Shown piece by piece: positions 1 to 7,887 of a stretch of 64,000 nucleotides of DNA. Where the stretch lies: contig JAOPYH010000408.1 of assembly GCA_025964715.1 (NCBI GenBank), positions 1 to 64,000 on the forward strand, read 5' to 3'. The first letter of the stretch is position 1; each line of letters starts with the position of its first letter. Source of the DNA: Streptosporangiaceae bacterium. Lineage in GTDB: Bacteria; Actinomycetota; Actinomycetes; Streptosporangiales; Streptosporangiaceae. The position numbers and the translations under genes were made by a program. The notes under the pieces are model-generated. The model did not search any database. It was given only the letters and a program-made list of their open reading frames with translations, and was not told the origin of the DNA.

Positions 1-59
1 CCGATGCCGCTCGAGGCCCCGGTGACCAGCGCCGCCGTCCCATCCAGCCGATCAGACAT
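1..59 (-). CDS. short-chain dehydrogenase/reductase, N-terminal fragment
   Basis: Only the first 19 codons lie in the window; the gene continues past base 1. The peptide begins MSDRLDGTAALVTGASSGIG, whose TGxxxGIG glycine motif is the NAD(P)-binding turn of classical short-chain dehydrogenases. The ATG is preceded by GGAGGGGCG, a good ribosome binding site at close spacing. The substrate cannot be inferred from this fragment. Confidence 0.85.
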   Translation of the reverse strand, partial: MSDRLDGTAALVTGASSGI

Positions 60-314
60 CGCCCCTCCAAAAGATCATCGCCGACCCGGTACGAGTCGGA
101 TTCGTAAGGTCCACGACGAGGGTTTCACGGGACAGAGTCCTCGAGGAACGGGGGTACGGGTCGGGTGAATTGCCCCCGCGCGTGCGGGCTCTGATCAGCG
201 GGTCCAGGATCGGCACAGACCAGGGGTCCGGGAGCGGACGGATATCCGGTTCCGGCTGTGTGAAGGCACAGGTGGGAGGCGGGCGGCTGGCCGACTGGCT
301 AAGCGCCACCGCAG

Positions 315-320
315 TACAGT
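315..320 (+). promoter_or_regulatory. -10 box for a leaderless S4-protein transcript
   Basis: TACAGT matches the actinobacterial TAnnnT -10 consensus and ends 6 bases before the ATG at 327. Transcription would therefore start at or next to the initiation codon, and there is no ribosome binding site in the gap. No convincing -35 is visible. The remaining 250 bases upstream, back to the divergent SDR gene, show no other gene. Confidence 0.5.
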
Positions 321-326
321 TACGGG

Positions 327-734
327 ATGGTGGGGGAGCAGGTGAGCGCTCGGGTGGACAGTTGGATCTGGTCGGTGCGGCTGACCAAGACCCGTTCGAC
401 CGCGTCCGATGCCTGCCGGGGCGGGCACGTCAGGGTCAATGGGGTGCGGGTCAAGCCCGCGCACGCGATCCGGGTCGGTGACGAGGTTCGGCTTCGCGGT
501 GAGGGGCGCGAACGGATCGTGGTCGTTTCCCGGGTCATAACCAAGCGGGTCGGTGCACCCGTGGCCGCCGAGTGCTACAGCGACAAGAGCCCTCCGCCTC
601 CTCCGCACGCGGAGGTCGTCGCAGTGGCCGTTCGCGATCGTGGTGCGGGTCGTCCCAGCAAGCGTGAGCGCCGCAGCATCGAGAAGCTGTTCGGGCGGCC
701 TGAGCGGGGGGACCGCCGGGCACGCCTGGACTGA
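327..734 (+). CDS. RNA-binding S4 domain protein (Hsp15/HslR-like)
   Basis: A 135-residue basic protein with an S4 RNA-binding fold in residues 7-70: RVDSWIWSVRLTKTRS, then the VNGVRVKPAHAIRVGD beta-loop typical of the Hsp15/YrfH group that binds rRNA in stalled 50S subunits. The tail, roughly residues 105-135, is rich in Arg/Lys (GRPSKRERRSIEK), as in actinobacterial members. It stands alone, divergent from the SDR gene, and probably has a leaderless mRNA because a TACAGT box lies 6 bases upstream. The family is clear; a role in rescue of stalled ribosomes is inferred from E. coli Hsp15. Confidence 0.9.
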   Translation: MVGEQVSARVDSWIWSVRLTKTRSTASDACRGGHVRVNGVRVKPAHAIRVGDEVRLRGEGRERIVVVSRVITKRVGAPVAAECYSDKSPPPPPHAEVVAVAVRDRGAGRPSKRERRSIEKLFGRPERGDRRARLD

Positions 735-836
735 TCGGCTCAGCGTGCACAACCGGGTAATCGGGCGCGGTCGCCGGCCACGGCTCCGGCCCGCGGACCC
801 CGTGGATCCGCAGGCCGGCCGGGACGCGGTCGCGGG

Positions 837-1835
837 TCAGCGCAGGGTCGGCGGGACGTCGGCGGAGTCGCCGATCCCGGTGAGGAACCCGGCGTACTCC
901 TTCACGTTGTCCTTGGTGACCAGCTTGCCCTGCAGGGTGTCGTCGGCCGGGACGGGCTTGCCGGCGAGGATGTCGGCGGTGAGGTCGGTGACCTTCTGGC
1001 CGAGGGCGAACGGCGACTCGGCGTTCGTGGCGTACATGTCCCCGGCCGCGACGGCTGCCAGCGCGTCCGAGATGCCGTCGTTGCTCACCAGCTTGACCTT
1101 GCCGGCGAGGCTGCGGGCCTTGAGCGCGGACAGCACCCCCATGGCCATCTCGTCGTTGGCGGCGTAGACGCCGTCGATCCCGGGGTTGGCCTGCAGCACG
1201 TTCGTCATCACGTCCAGCGCCTTGGCGCGGTCGAAGTTCGCCGACTGCTTGGCGATGATCGTGATGCCATTGTGCTTCGCGAGCTCCTCTTCGAAGCCCT
1301 TGCTGCGGTCCTGGGCGACGTTCGTGCCGAGGATCCCCTGGATCTCCACGACCTTGCCCTTGTCGCCGACGGCCTTGGCCAGGGCGACGGCGGCGTTGCG
1401 GCCCGCCTGGACGGCGTCATAGCCGACGAAGCAGGTGAGCTTGCCGCCGGCGGGCTTGCGGTCGAAGGCCAGCACCGGGATGTTCGCGCTGTTGGCCTGG
1501 GTGACCGAGGCCGTGGCGGCCTGACTGCTGACCGGGTCGAGGATGAGGACGCCCGTCTGCTTGGAGATGGCCGTCGTGGCGAGGTTGAGCGCCGTGGCGT
1601 CGGAGTTGTTGGCGTTCTGGACGGTCAGCTTGACGCCCTTCTTCGTCGACTGCGCCTGCGCGCCGTTCTTCACGCTCACGAAGAACGGGTTGTTGAGCGT
1701 GCTCATGATCACGGTGGCGTCCTTCTTGCCGGATCCGCCCTTGGCGGCGGACCCCGAATCACCACCCCGGCTGCAGCCGGCCAGGGACAGGGAGGTGATC
1801 GCGGCGAGCGCGATGGCGGTACGGGCGATGCGCAT
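837..1835 (-). CDS. sugar ABC transporter substrate-binding lipoprotein (RbsB family)
   Basis: A 332-residue periplasmic-binding protein of the ribose/galactose type. It starts MRIARTAIALAAITSLSLAGC with a lipobox (LAGC) at about residue 21, so it should be a membrane-anchored lipoprotein. Family features are TLNNPFF near the mature N-terminus, VLILDPVSSQA, and the hinge-side YAANDEMAMGVLSALKA motif. The ATG at 1835 is chosen because AAAGGAACCCCC lies just upstream and it begins the signal peptide; the open frame extends further upstream without support. It is the last gene of the minus-strand unit, after its permease and ATPase. Context (deoC, pentose kinase) suggests a pentose, deoxypentose or nucleoside ligand. 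Confidence 0.9.
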   Translation of the reverse strand: MRIARTAIALAAITSLSLAGCSRGGDSGSAAKGGSGKKDATVIMSTLNNPFFVSVKNGAQAQSTKKGVKLTVQNANNSDATALNLATTAISKQTGVLILDPVSSQAATASVTQANSANIPVLAFDRKPAGGKLTCFVGYDAVQAGRNAAVALAKAVGDKGKVVEIQGILGTNVAQDRSKGFEEELAKHNGITIIAKQSANFDRAKALDVMTNVLQANPGIDGVYAANDEMAMGVLSALKARSLAGKVKLVSNDGISDALAAVAAGDMYATNAESPFALGQKVTDLTADILAGKPVPADDTLQGKLVTKDNVKEYAGFLTGIGDSADVPPTLR

Positions 1836-1881
1836 GGGGGTTCCTTTTCGGGCGTACGGGGTGGCGGGAGGCGGCCGCGGG

Positions 1882-2889
1882 TCAGCCCCGGGCCGGTTCC
1901 TTGGGGGTCGGGGAGAGGGCGGCGGGGGCCGCCTCGCCACGGCGACGGAACAACGCGCGGACGGCGTCGAGGTTGCGGTCGAGGAAGACCGCCAGCAGGA
2001 TGACCAGCCCTTTGACCACGTTCTGCAGGAACGGTGAGACGTCGAGCAGGTTCATCCCGTTGTCGATGACGCCGAGGACCAGTGCCCCGACGAGCGTGCC
2101 GAGCAGGGTGCCGCGGCCTCCGGCCAGGCTTGTGCCGCCGATGATCACGGCCGCGATGGCCTCGAGCTCCAGACCCGTGCCGGCCGTCGGCTCCGCGGTG
2201 GACAGCCGGGCCGTGAGGATGAAGCCCGCCAGCGCGGCCAGCACGCCGCTGATCACGAACGCGAGGATCTTCACTCGCTGGGTCCGGATGCCCGAAAGGC
2301 GCGCCGCCTCGGCGTTGTCGCCGGTGGCGTAGACGTGCCGCCCGAAGCGGGTCCGCGAGAGTACGAAGCCGAAGACCGCGAACATGACCAGCATGATCCA
2401 TACCGGTACGGGGATCCCCGCGAAGCGGTCCTGCCCGATGCCCTGGAAGGTCGTGTCGGTGACCCCCACGGGGTTGCCGGAGGTGATCTGCAGGCTCATG
2501 CCGGACAGCACCGACAGCGTCGCCAGTGTCGCGATGAACGACGGCATGCGGGTCTTGGTGACGAGCAGTCCGTTGACCAGGCCGACGGCGGCGCCCACGG
2601 CCAGGCCGGCGAGGAGGGCGGGGAGCAGCCCGTGGTCGCGTAGCGTCATCGCCGTGACGGCCGCCGAGAAGCCGAGCGTTGCACCGACGGAGAGATCGAT
2701 CTCGGCCAGGATGATGACATAGGTCTGTCCGAGGGCCAGGAGTGCCGCGACCGAGGTGGCCAGCCCGACGTTCAGCAGGTTCGTCCGGGTGAGGAAGACC
2801 GGCGAGGCGACCGTCAGGACGACGCCGACGAGCAGCAGCATCCAGACGGCACGCAGCTGCCGCCCCAGCGATTTGACGTTCCAGGTCAT
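1882..2889 (-). CDS. sugar ABC transporter permease (RbsC family)
   Basis: A 335-residue integral membrane protein of the BPD_transp_2 type with about 8-10 hydrophobic segments. It carries the RbsC landmarks TNLLNVGLATSVAALLALGQ near residue 35, EIDLSVGATLGFSAAVTA near 65, the EAA-like loop GNNAEAARLSGI (here GDNAEAARLSGIRTQRVK), and LEAIAAVIIGGTSLAGG. Its ATG overlaps the stop of the upstream ATPase gene by four bases (2886-2889), so translation is coupled. It forms the membrane pore with the ATPase and receives substrate from the lipoprotein encoded next to it. Confidence 0.93.
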   Translation of the reverse strand: MTWNVKSLGRQLRAVWMLLLVGVVLTVASPVFLTRTNLLNVGLATSVAALLALGQTYVIILAEIDLSVGATLGFSAAVTAMTLRDHGLLPALLAGLAVGAAVGLVNGLLVTKTRMPSFIATLATLSVLSGMSLQITSGNPVGVTDTTFQGIGQDRFAGIPVPVWIMLVMFAVFGFVLSRTRFGRHVYATGDNAEAARLSGIRTQRVKILAFVISGVLAALAGFILTARLSTAEPTAGTGLELEAIAAVIIGGTSLAGGRGTLLGTLVGALVLGVIDNGMNLLDVSPFLQNVVKGLVILLAVFLDRNLDAVRALFRRRGEAAPAALSPTPKEPARG

Positions 2890-4382
2890 GCGGCACCTAC
2901 CAGGGCGTGCTCGAGAATGGAGTGCTCGTTGACGTCGTCACCGGTCAGTTCGGCGACGATCCGCGCCTCGCGCATGACGACCACACGGTCGGACATGGCG
3001 ACGAGTTCGGGCAGGTCGGAGCTGACCAGCACAACGGCGACGCCGTCGGCGGTCAGCTTGTTGATGATGCGGTAGATCTCGGTCTTGGCGCCGACGTCCA
3101 CACCGCGCGTGGGCTCGTCCATGAGCAGGACCCGTGGTGCCGTCATGACCCACTTGGCGAACAGGGCCTTCTGCTGGTTGCCGCCGGACAGCGAGCCCAC
3201 CGGGTCGGCCGGCGAGGCCGCCCGTACCCGCAGATCCGACATCACCGCACCGGCCGCCGCACGTTCGTCGCCGCGGTGCACGACGTCGATCGCGCTGGTG
3301 AAGCGGCCGAGCGCGGCGAGGGACACGTTCGCCTCGACCGACAGATCCATGCACAGCCCTTCGGCCTGCCGGTCGGGAGACAGATAGGCGATGCCCCCGG
3401 CGATCGCCTCGCGCGGGTCGCGGATGCGCACCGGCGAGCCGTCGACGTTCACGGAGCCACCGGTCAGCGGCTGGAGCCCGAAGAGCGCCCGCAGCAGCGC
3501 GCTGCGCCCGCAGCCCACGACTCCGCCGATGCCGAGGATCTCCCCGGCGCGCACCGTCAGGTCGATGCCGCGGAAGTCCGCGCCCCCGTGGGCGTCGCGG
3601 ACCTCGAGCACGACCTGGTCGGTGGCGTGGTCCTCCTTGGGATAGAAGTCGTCCACGGCCTCGCCGACCATGGCGGTGACGACCCGGCCCGGGGTCAGGC
3701 TCGCGGTGGCCTGGTCCAGGGTGACCCGGCCGTCGCGTAGCACGACGATGCGGTCGGCGAGCTGGAAGACCTCGTCGAGCCGGTGGCTGATGTAGATCAC
3801 CGATACGCCGGCCGCGCGCAGCCGCCGTACCTGGGCGAACAGCTGCCGCGACTCGTGCTCGTCCAGGGCGGCGGTCGGCTCGTCCAGGATCAGCAGCGCC
3901 GGCGCGTGCGTCATCGCCTTGGCGATCTCCACCATCTGCCGCTCGGCCACGCCGAGGCTGCGTACGGGCCGGCGTACGTCGATGTCCAGGTCGAGGTCGC
4001 GCAGCGCTTTGTCCGCCGCCTCGGCCATGCGGCGCTTGGAGACCAGCAGCCGGCCGAAACGGTTCTCCCGGTCCAGCACGTGCATGTTCTCCGCCACGCT
4101 GAGATGCGGGAACAGGTTCTGCTGGAACTCCTGATAGATCACCTCGATGCCGCGGGCCATGGCGGCCTGTGGATCCTTGAGGACAGCCGGTTCGCCGTCG
4201 ATGAGGACCTGACCGCCGTCCGGCTGGTGCGCACCGGAGACGACCCGGGTCAGTGTCGATTTGCCGGCCCCGTTCTCGCCCACCAGCGCCACGACCTCGC
4301 CCGGGCCGACCTCGAAACTCACGCCTCGCAGGACGTTGTTGTCGCCGAAGGACTTGTGCACGTCGTCAAGCTGCAGCCGCAT
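2886..4382 (-). CDS. sugar ABC transporter ATP-binding protein (RbsA family, two NBDs)
   Basis: A 498-residue tandem ATPase. The N-terminal domain has Walker A GENGAGKST near residue 40, a Q-loop, signature SVAERQ-like LGVAERQMVEIAKA and Walker B LLILDEPTAALDEHE. The C-terminal domain has the degenerate Walker A GVVGCGRSALLRALFG, signature LSGGNQQKALFAKW and Walker B VLLMDEPTRGVDVGAKTE. This pair is the classic RbsA/MglA/XylG layout that energises a single permease dimer. The start follows GGAGGGGAC closely. A broken rbsD separates it from the kinase gene upstream. Confidence 0.94.
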   Translation of the reverse strand: MRLQLDDVHKSFGDNNVLRGVSFEVGPGEVVALVGENGAGKSTLTRVVSGAHQPDGGQVLIDGEPAVLKDPQAAMARGIEVIYQEFQQNLFPHLSVAENMHVLDRENRFGRLLVSKRRMAEAADKALRDLDLDIDVRRPVRSLGVAERQMVEIAKAMTHAPALLILDEPTAALDEHESRQLFAQVRRLRAAGVSVIYISHRLDEVFQLADRIVVLRDGRVTLDQATASLTPGRVVTAMVGEAVDDFYPKEDHATDQVVLEVRDAHGGADFRGIDLTVRAGEILGIGGVVGCGRSALLRALFGLQPLTGGSVNVDGSPVRIRDPREAIAGGIAYLSPDRQAEGLCMDLSVEANVSLAALGRFTSAIDVVHRGDERAAAGAVMSDLRVRAASPADPVGSLSGGNQQKALFAKWVMTAPRVLLMDEPTRGVDVGAKTEIYRIINKLTADGVAVVLVSSDLPELVAMSDRVVVMREARIVAELTGDDVNEHSILEHALVGAA

Positions 4383-4393
4383 GTCCCCTCCAG

Positions 4394-4554
4394 TCAGTAC
4401 AGGACACCGGCGGTGACGAGCACGTTGGCGTACGGCGTGAACTCACCGCGGACCGCGGCGCGGGCGCCGGCCGTGGCCTGCTGAACTCCACATTGGGGAC
4501 GAACCGCATGACGCGGGCCGGCCGGCCGTTGAGGGTTCCGCGATTGCGCCTCAC
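4394..4554 (-). pseudogene. rbsD: rbsD (D-ribose pyranase) remnant with its centre deleted
   Basis: Reading down the minus strand, a GTG at 4554 overlaps the kinase stop (GTGA) and gives VRRNRGTLNGRPARVM, which matches the RbsD/FucU N-terminus (M-x-R-x-G-x-LN). After only about 10 more codons the frame breaks; shifted by one base it reads ARAAVRGEFTPYANVLVTAG and then VLY and a stop, the conserved RbsD C-terminus (normally RTGExTPYANV). About 75 central residues are missing, one base is lost in GAGTTC-AGCAG, and the usual Thr of RTGE is absent. The total span of 161 bases is not a multiple of three. It sits exactly where rbsD belongs, between kinase and ABC ATPase. A sequencing or assembly error is possible but would need several independent changes. 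Confidence 0.8.
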
Positions 4555-5498
4555 TGGGCGGCTCCTTCTACGAGCGGGTGCGAAGTGATGAGATCGTCGA
4601 CGGCCTTCCGGTCCGGCAGTGAGGGGCTCGCGCCGGGGCGGGTGGTGGCGAGTGCGCCCGCGGCCGTGCCCCGGACGATCGCCGCGTCCGGTTCCGAGCC
4701 CGTGGCCAGCGCGGCCCCCAGACAGCCGGTGAACGCGTCTCCGGCCGCGGTGGTGTCCACCGGGGTGACCGGGTAGGCGGGAAAGTGCCGGGTCCGCTCG
4801 GCGGTCACCGAGATGGCGCCCCCCGCGCCCAGCGTGATGAGGGCGTGCCGGACGCCGCGCTCGAGGAACCAGGCCGCCGCGCGCTCGGCCGACTCGCGGT
4901 CGGTGACCTCGACTCCGGTGAGCTCGGTGGCCTCGCTCTCGTTGGGGGTGACCACGTCGACGTGCCGCCACACCGTCTCCGGCAGCGGTTGCGCGGGCGC
5001 CGGGTCCAGGACGACGGTCAGCCCGGCAGCCGCGCCCGCCTCGGCCGCGTGGCAGGTGATCTCGGCGCGCACCTCCAGTTGCAGCAGGAGCACGCTGACC
5101 TTGCCCTGGGTCGCCTCGATGCTCTGGTCGACCATCTCGGCGCTGAGGTGGGCGTTGGCGAGGGGGGTGATGACGATGTCGTTCTCACCTGAGGCGTCCA
5201 CGCGGATGTGCGCCACGCCCGTACGGCCCTGGACCGTCCGGAGTTCGCTCAGCTCGACGCCGTGCGAGCGCAGGCCCGAGACGACGATGTCGCGGAACGG
5301 GTCCTGTCCCACGCAGCCCGCCATCCAGGTCGGGGCTCCGGCGCGCGCGGCGGCGACGGCCTGGTTGGCCCCCTTGCCGCCGAGGACGAGGGTGACGTCG
5401 TCTCCAAGCACGGTCTCCCCACGGCGCGGCAGCCGCCGGCTGAACGCCGTGACGTCCGCCGTGATGCTGCCGATGACCAGAACACCGTTCGGTTCCAT
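4551..5498 (-). CDS. rbsK: ribokinase-family (PfkB) pentose kinase
   Basis: A 315-residue PfkB sugar kinase. Landmarks: VIGSITADVTAFSRRLPRRGET at the N-terminus (substrate lid region), the first PfkB signature GGKGANQAVAAARAG near residue 40, and the second, DTTAAGDAFTGCLGAAL, near residue 250, whose GAGD-type AAGD holds the catalytic Asp. It would phosphorylate ribose or 2-deoxyribose at O5 after uptake by the downstream ABC system. ATG 5498 is preferred over the upstream in-frame ATG at 5555 because AGAGGTACGG precedes it and the alignment to the family starts there. Neighbouring deoC makes a deoxyribokinase role as likely as ribokinase; sequence alone does not decide. Confidence 0.85.
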   Translation of the reverse strand: MEPNGVLVIGSITADVTAFSRRLPRRGETVLGDDVTLVLGGKGANQAVAAARAGAPTWMAGCVGQDPFRDIVVSGLRSHGVELSELRTVQGRTGVAHIRVDASGENDIVITPLANAHLSAEMVDQSIEATQGKVSVLLLQLEVRAEITCHAAEAGAAAGLTVVLDPAPAQPLPETVWRHVDVVTPNESEATELTGVEVTDRESAERAAAWFLERGVRHALITLGAGGAISVTAERTRHFPAYPVTPVDTTAAGDAFTGCLGAALATGSEPDAAIVRGTAAGALATTRPGASPSLPDRKAVDDLITSHPLVEGAAQ

Positions 5499-5611
5499 CC
5501 GTACCTCTGTTTCTCCGGGCACGGGTTCACCGGGGTCGACCCGGTTCACCGGCATGAGGGGCTGGGGTCAGGGCGTCGGCGCCGTGTCCTTGGGTGAGGG
5601 CGAGGAGGGCC

Positions 5612-6463
5612 TCAGATGCCCACGGGATGCCAGACCGTCTTGGTCTCCAGGAAGGCCATGATCCGTCCGGTCCCCGGGTCGGCGGTCCAGTCGGTCTCGG
5701 CCGGCCGTAGGACCCGCTTGAGGTTGTCGGCCGCGGCCCGCTCGAGCGACGTCACCAGGTCGGCGGGGGCGCCGGCCAGGTCGAGGGCGTTGACGTCCAT
5801 GTGGGAGGCGAGCCACGGTGCCAGCTCGGCCACCTGGCCGGTGAGGATGTTGACGACTCCGCCCGGCAGGTCGGACGTGGCCAGCACCTCGGCCAGCGTG
5901 ATCGCCGGCAGCGGGCTCTCCGACACGGCCACGCAGGTGTTGCCGGACACTATGGCCGGAGCGATGACCGACACCAGGCCGAGCAACGGCGAGTCGGGAG
6001 CGATCACGCCAACGACGCCGGTCGGCTCGGGCGTGGAGAAGTTGAAGTACGGCCCGGACACCGGGTTGGCCGAGCCGGCCACGGCGCCGATCTTGTCGGC
6101 CCAGCCCGCGTACCAGATCCAGCGGTCGATGGCGGCGTCGACCTCGGCGCCGGCCGTGGCCTTCGCGGCTCCGGTCGCCCGCAACTCGTCGACGAACTGC
6201 GACCTGCGGCCTTCCAGCATCTCGGCGATCCGGTAGAGGATCTGGCCGCGGTTGTAGGCGGTCCGCTGCGACCAGCCGCCGAACGCCTTGCGGGCGGCGC
6301 TGACGGAGTCGCGGACGTCCTTGCGAGACGCGCGGGAGGCGTTGGCCACGAAGTTGCCCTTGGCGTCGGTCACGACGTACGACCTGCCGGACTCCGAGCG
6401 GGGAAAGGCACCCGCGATGAACAGTTTGTAGGTCTTGAGCACACTGACCCGCTGGGTCGTCAC
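5612..6463 (-). CDS. truncated aldehyde dehydrogenase-family protein lacking the catalytic half
   Basis: A 283-residue protein covering only the NAD-binding part of the ALDH fold. It aligns from KLFIAGAFPRSESGR through GPYFNFSTPEPTGVVGVIAP and LPGGVVNILTGQVAELA to LASHMDVNALDLAGAP, the position of the HPDVxxVxFTGS motif in full ALDHs. It then ends with a short unrelated tail. The ELGGK glutamate, the catalytic cysteine and the C-terminal oligomerisation strands are absent, and the expected GSTxxG becomes AGAPAD. The GTG start overlaps the stop of the full-length ALDH by four bases (6460-6463), so the two are translationally coupled. It is probably a non-catalytic partner or regulator of the neighbouring ALDH. 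This is not a simple nonsense truncation, since the coding bias is intact to the stop. Confidence 0.8.
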   Translation of the reverse strand: MTTQRVSVLKTYKLFIAGAFPRSESGRSYVVTDAKGNFVANASRASRKDVRDSVSAARKAFGGWSQRTAYNRGQILYRIAEMLEGRRSQFVDELRATGAAKATAGAEVDAAIDRWIWYAGWADKIGAVAGSANPVSGPYFNFSTPEPTGVVGVIAPDSPLLGLVSVIAPAIVSGNTCVAVSESPLPAITLAEVLATSDLPGGVVNILTGQVAELAPWLASHMDVNALDLAGAPADLVTSLERAAADNLKRVLRPAETDWTADPGTGRIMAFLETKTVWHPVGI

Positions 6464-7884
6464 TTGAGGTAGGCCTCCAGTCCGTGTCGTCCGCCCTCGC
6501 GGCCGAAGCCGGATTCCTTGTAACCGCCGAACGGCGACGCCGGGTCGAACTTGTTGAACGTGTTCGCCCACACCACGCCGGCGCGCAGCCGCTCGGCCAT
6601 CCACAGGATGCGCGAGCCCTTGTCGGTCCAGACTCCGGCGGACAGCCCGTACGGCGTGTTGTTGGCCTTCTCGATCGCCTCGGCGGGGGTACGGAAGGTG
6701 AGGACGGACAGGACCGGCCCGAAGATCTCCTCGCGGGCGATCCGGTGGGAGCCGGCGACGCCCGTGAACACCGTGGGGGCGAACCAGTAGCCGCGTTCTG
6801 GCAGCTCACATGGCGCGGACCAGCGCTGGGCGCCCTCGTCCTCGCCGACCTGCGACAGCATGCGGATCTTCTCCAGCTGGGCCGCCGAGTTGATCGCGCC
6901 GACGTCGGTGTTCTTGTCCAGCGGGTCGCCGACCCGCAGCGTGCCCATGCGCGTCTTCAGCCGGTCCAGCAGTTCTTCGGCCAGCGATTCCTGCACCAGC
7001 AGCCGAGACCCGGCGCAGCAGACATGGCCCTGGTTGAAGAAGATGCCGTTGACGACCCCTTCGACCGCCTGGTCGAGCGGTGCGTCGTCGAAAACGATGT
7101 TGGCCGCCTTGCCGCCGAGCTCCAGCGTGAGCCTCTTGTCCGTGCCGGCGACCGAACGGGCGATCTGCTTGCCCACCTCGGTGGACCCGGTGAAGGCCAC
7201 CTTGTCGATGCCCGGGTGCTCGACGAGTGCCTGGCCGGTGGCGCCCGCACCGGTGACGATGTTGACCACGCCCGGAGGCAGGTCGGCCTGGCGGCAGATG
7301 TCGGCGAACACGAGCGCGGTCAGCGGCGTGGTCTCCGCGGGCTTGAGCACCACCGTGTTGCCGCACGCGAGAGCCGGCGCGATCTTCCATGCCAGCATCA
7401 GCAGCGGGAAGTTCCACGGGATGACCTGGCCCGCCACCCCGAGCGGCTTCGGGTCCTGGCCGAAGCCCGCGTGGGACAGCTTGTCCGCCCAGCCGGCGTA
7501 GTAGAAGAAGTAGGCCGCCACCAGGGGGATGTCGACGTCCCGAGATTCGCGGATCGGCTTGCCATTGTCGATGGACTCCAGCACCGCGAGCTCACGGGAA
7601 CGTTCCTGGATCAGGCGCGCGATGCGGAAGAGATACTTGGCGCGGTCGCGGCCGGGCATCGGCCCCCAGACCTTGTCATAGGCGGTGCGCGCGGCGGCCA
7701 CCGCCCGGTCGACGTCCGAGACGTCGGCGCACGCGACCTCGGCCAGCACCTCTTCGGTGGCGGGGTCGACGGACTTGAAGGGTTCGGCTTTTCCCTCGAC
7801 GAACTCACCGTCGATGAACAGGCCGTACGTCGGTCTGATCCCGGCGATGTCGCGCGACTCTGGCGCGGGCGCGTATTCGAACAT
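6460..7884 (-). CDS. NAD(P)-dependent aldehyde dehydrogenase
   Basis: A 474-residue full-length ALDH. It shows IPWNFPLLMLAWKIAPALACG and VLKPAETTPLTA (cofactor site), VAFTGSTEVGK near residue 230, the general-base motif LELGGKAANIVFDD near 255, the catalytic cysteine in NQGHVCCAGSR near 290, and EEIFGPVLSVLTF near 385. It lies three bases downstream of deoC on the same strand. Because DeoC cleaves deoxyribose-5-phosphate to glyceraldehyde-3-phosphate and acetaldehyde, the likely job is oxidising that acetaldehyde to acetate. The physical link is seen; the substrate is inferred. Confidence 0.92.
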   Translation of the reverse strand: MFEYAPAPESRDIAGIRPTYGLFIDGEFVEGKAEPFKSVDPATEEVLAEVACADVSDVDRAVAAARTAYDKVWGPMPGRDRAKYLFRIARLIQERSRELAVLESIDNGKPIRESRDVDIPLVAAYFFYYAGWADKLSHAGFGQDPKPLGVAGQVIPWNFPLLMLAWKIAPALACGNTVVLKPAETTPLTALVFADICRQADLPPGVVNIVTGAGATGQALVEHPGIDKVAFTGSTEVGKQIARSVAGTDKRLTLELGGKAANIVFDDAPLDQAVEGVVNGIFFNQGHVCCAGSRLLVQESLAEELLDRLKTRMGTLRVGDPLDKNTDVGAINSAAQLEKIRMLSQVGEDEGAQRWSAPCELPERGYWFAPTVFTGVAGSHRIAREEIFGPVLSVLTFRTPAEAIEKANNTPYGLSAGVWTDKGSRILWMAERLRAGVVWANTFNKFDPASPFGGYKESGFGREGGRHGLEAYLK

Positions 7885-7887
7885 CCT

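Noticed and set aside
4551-5498. Assigning the kinase as adenosine kinase or fructokinase
   Set aside because: The N-terminal and GAGD-region motifs, rbsD relic and ABC transporter order are those of ribokinase/deoxyribokinase loci.
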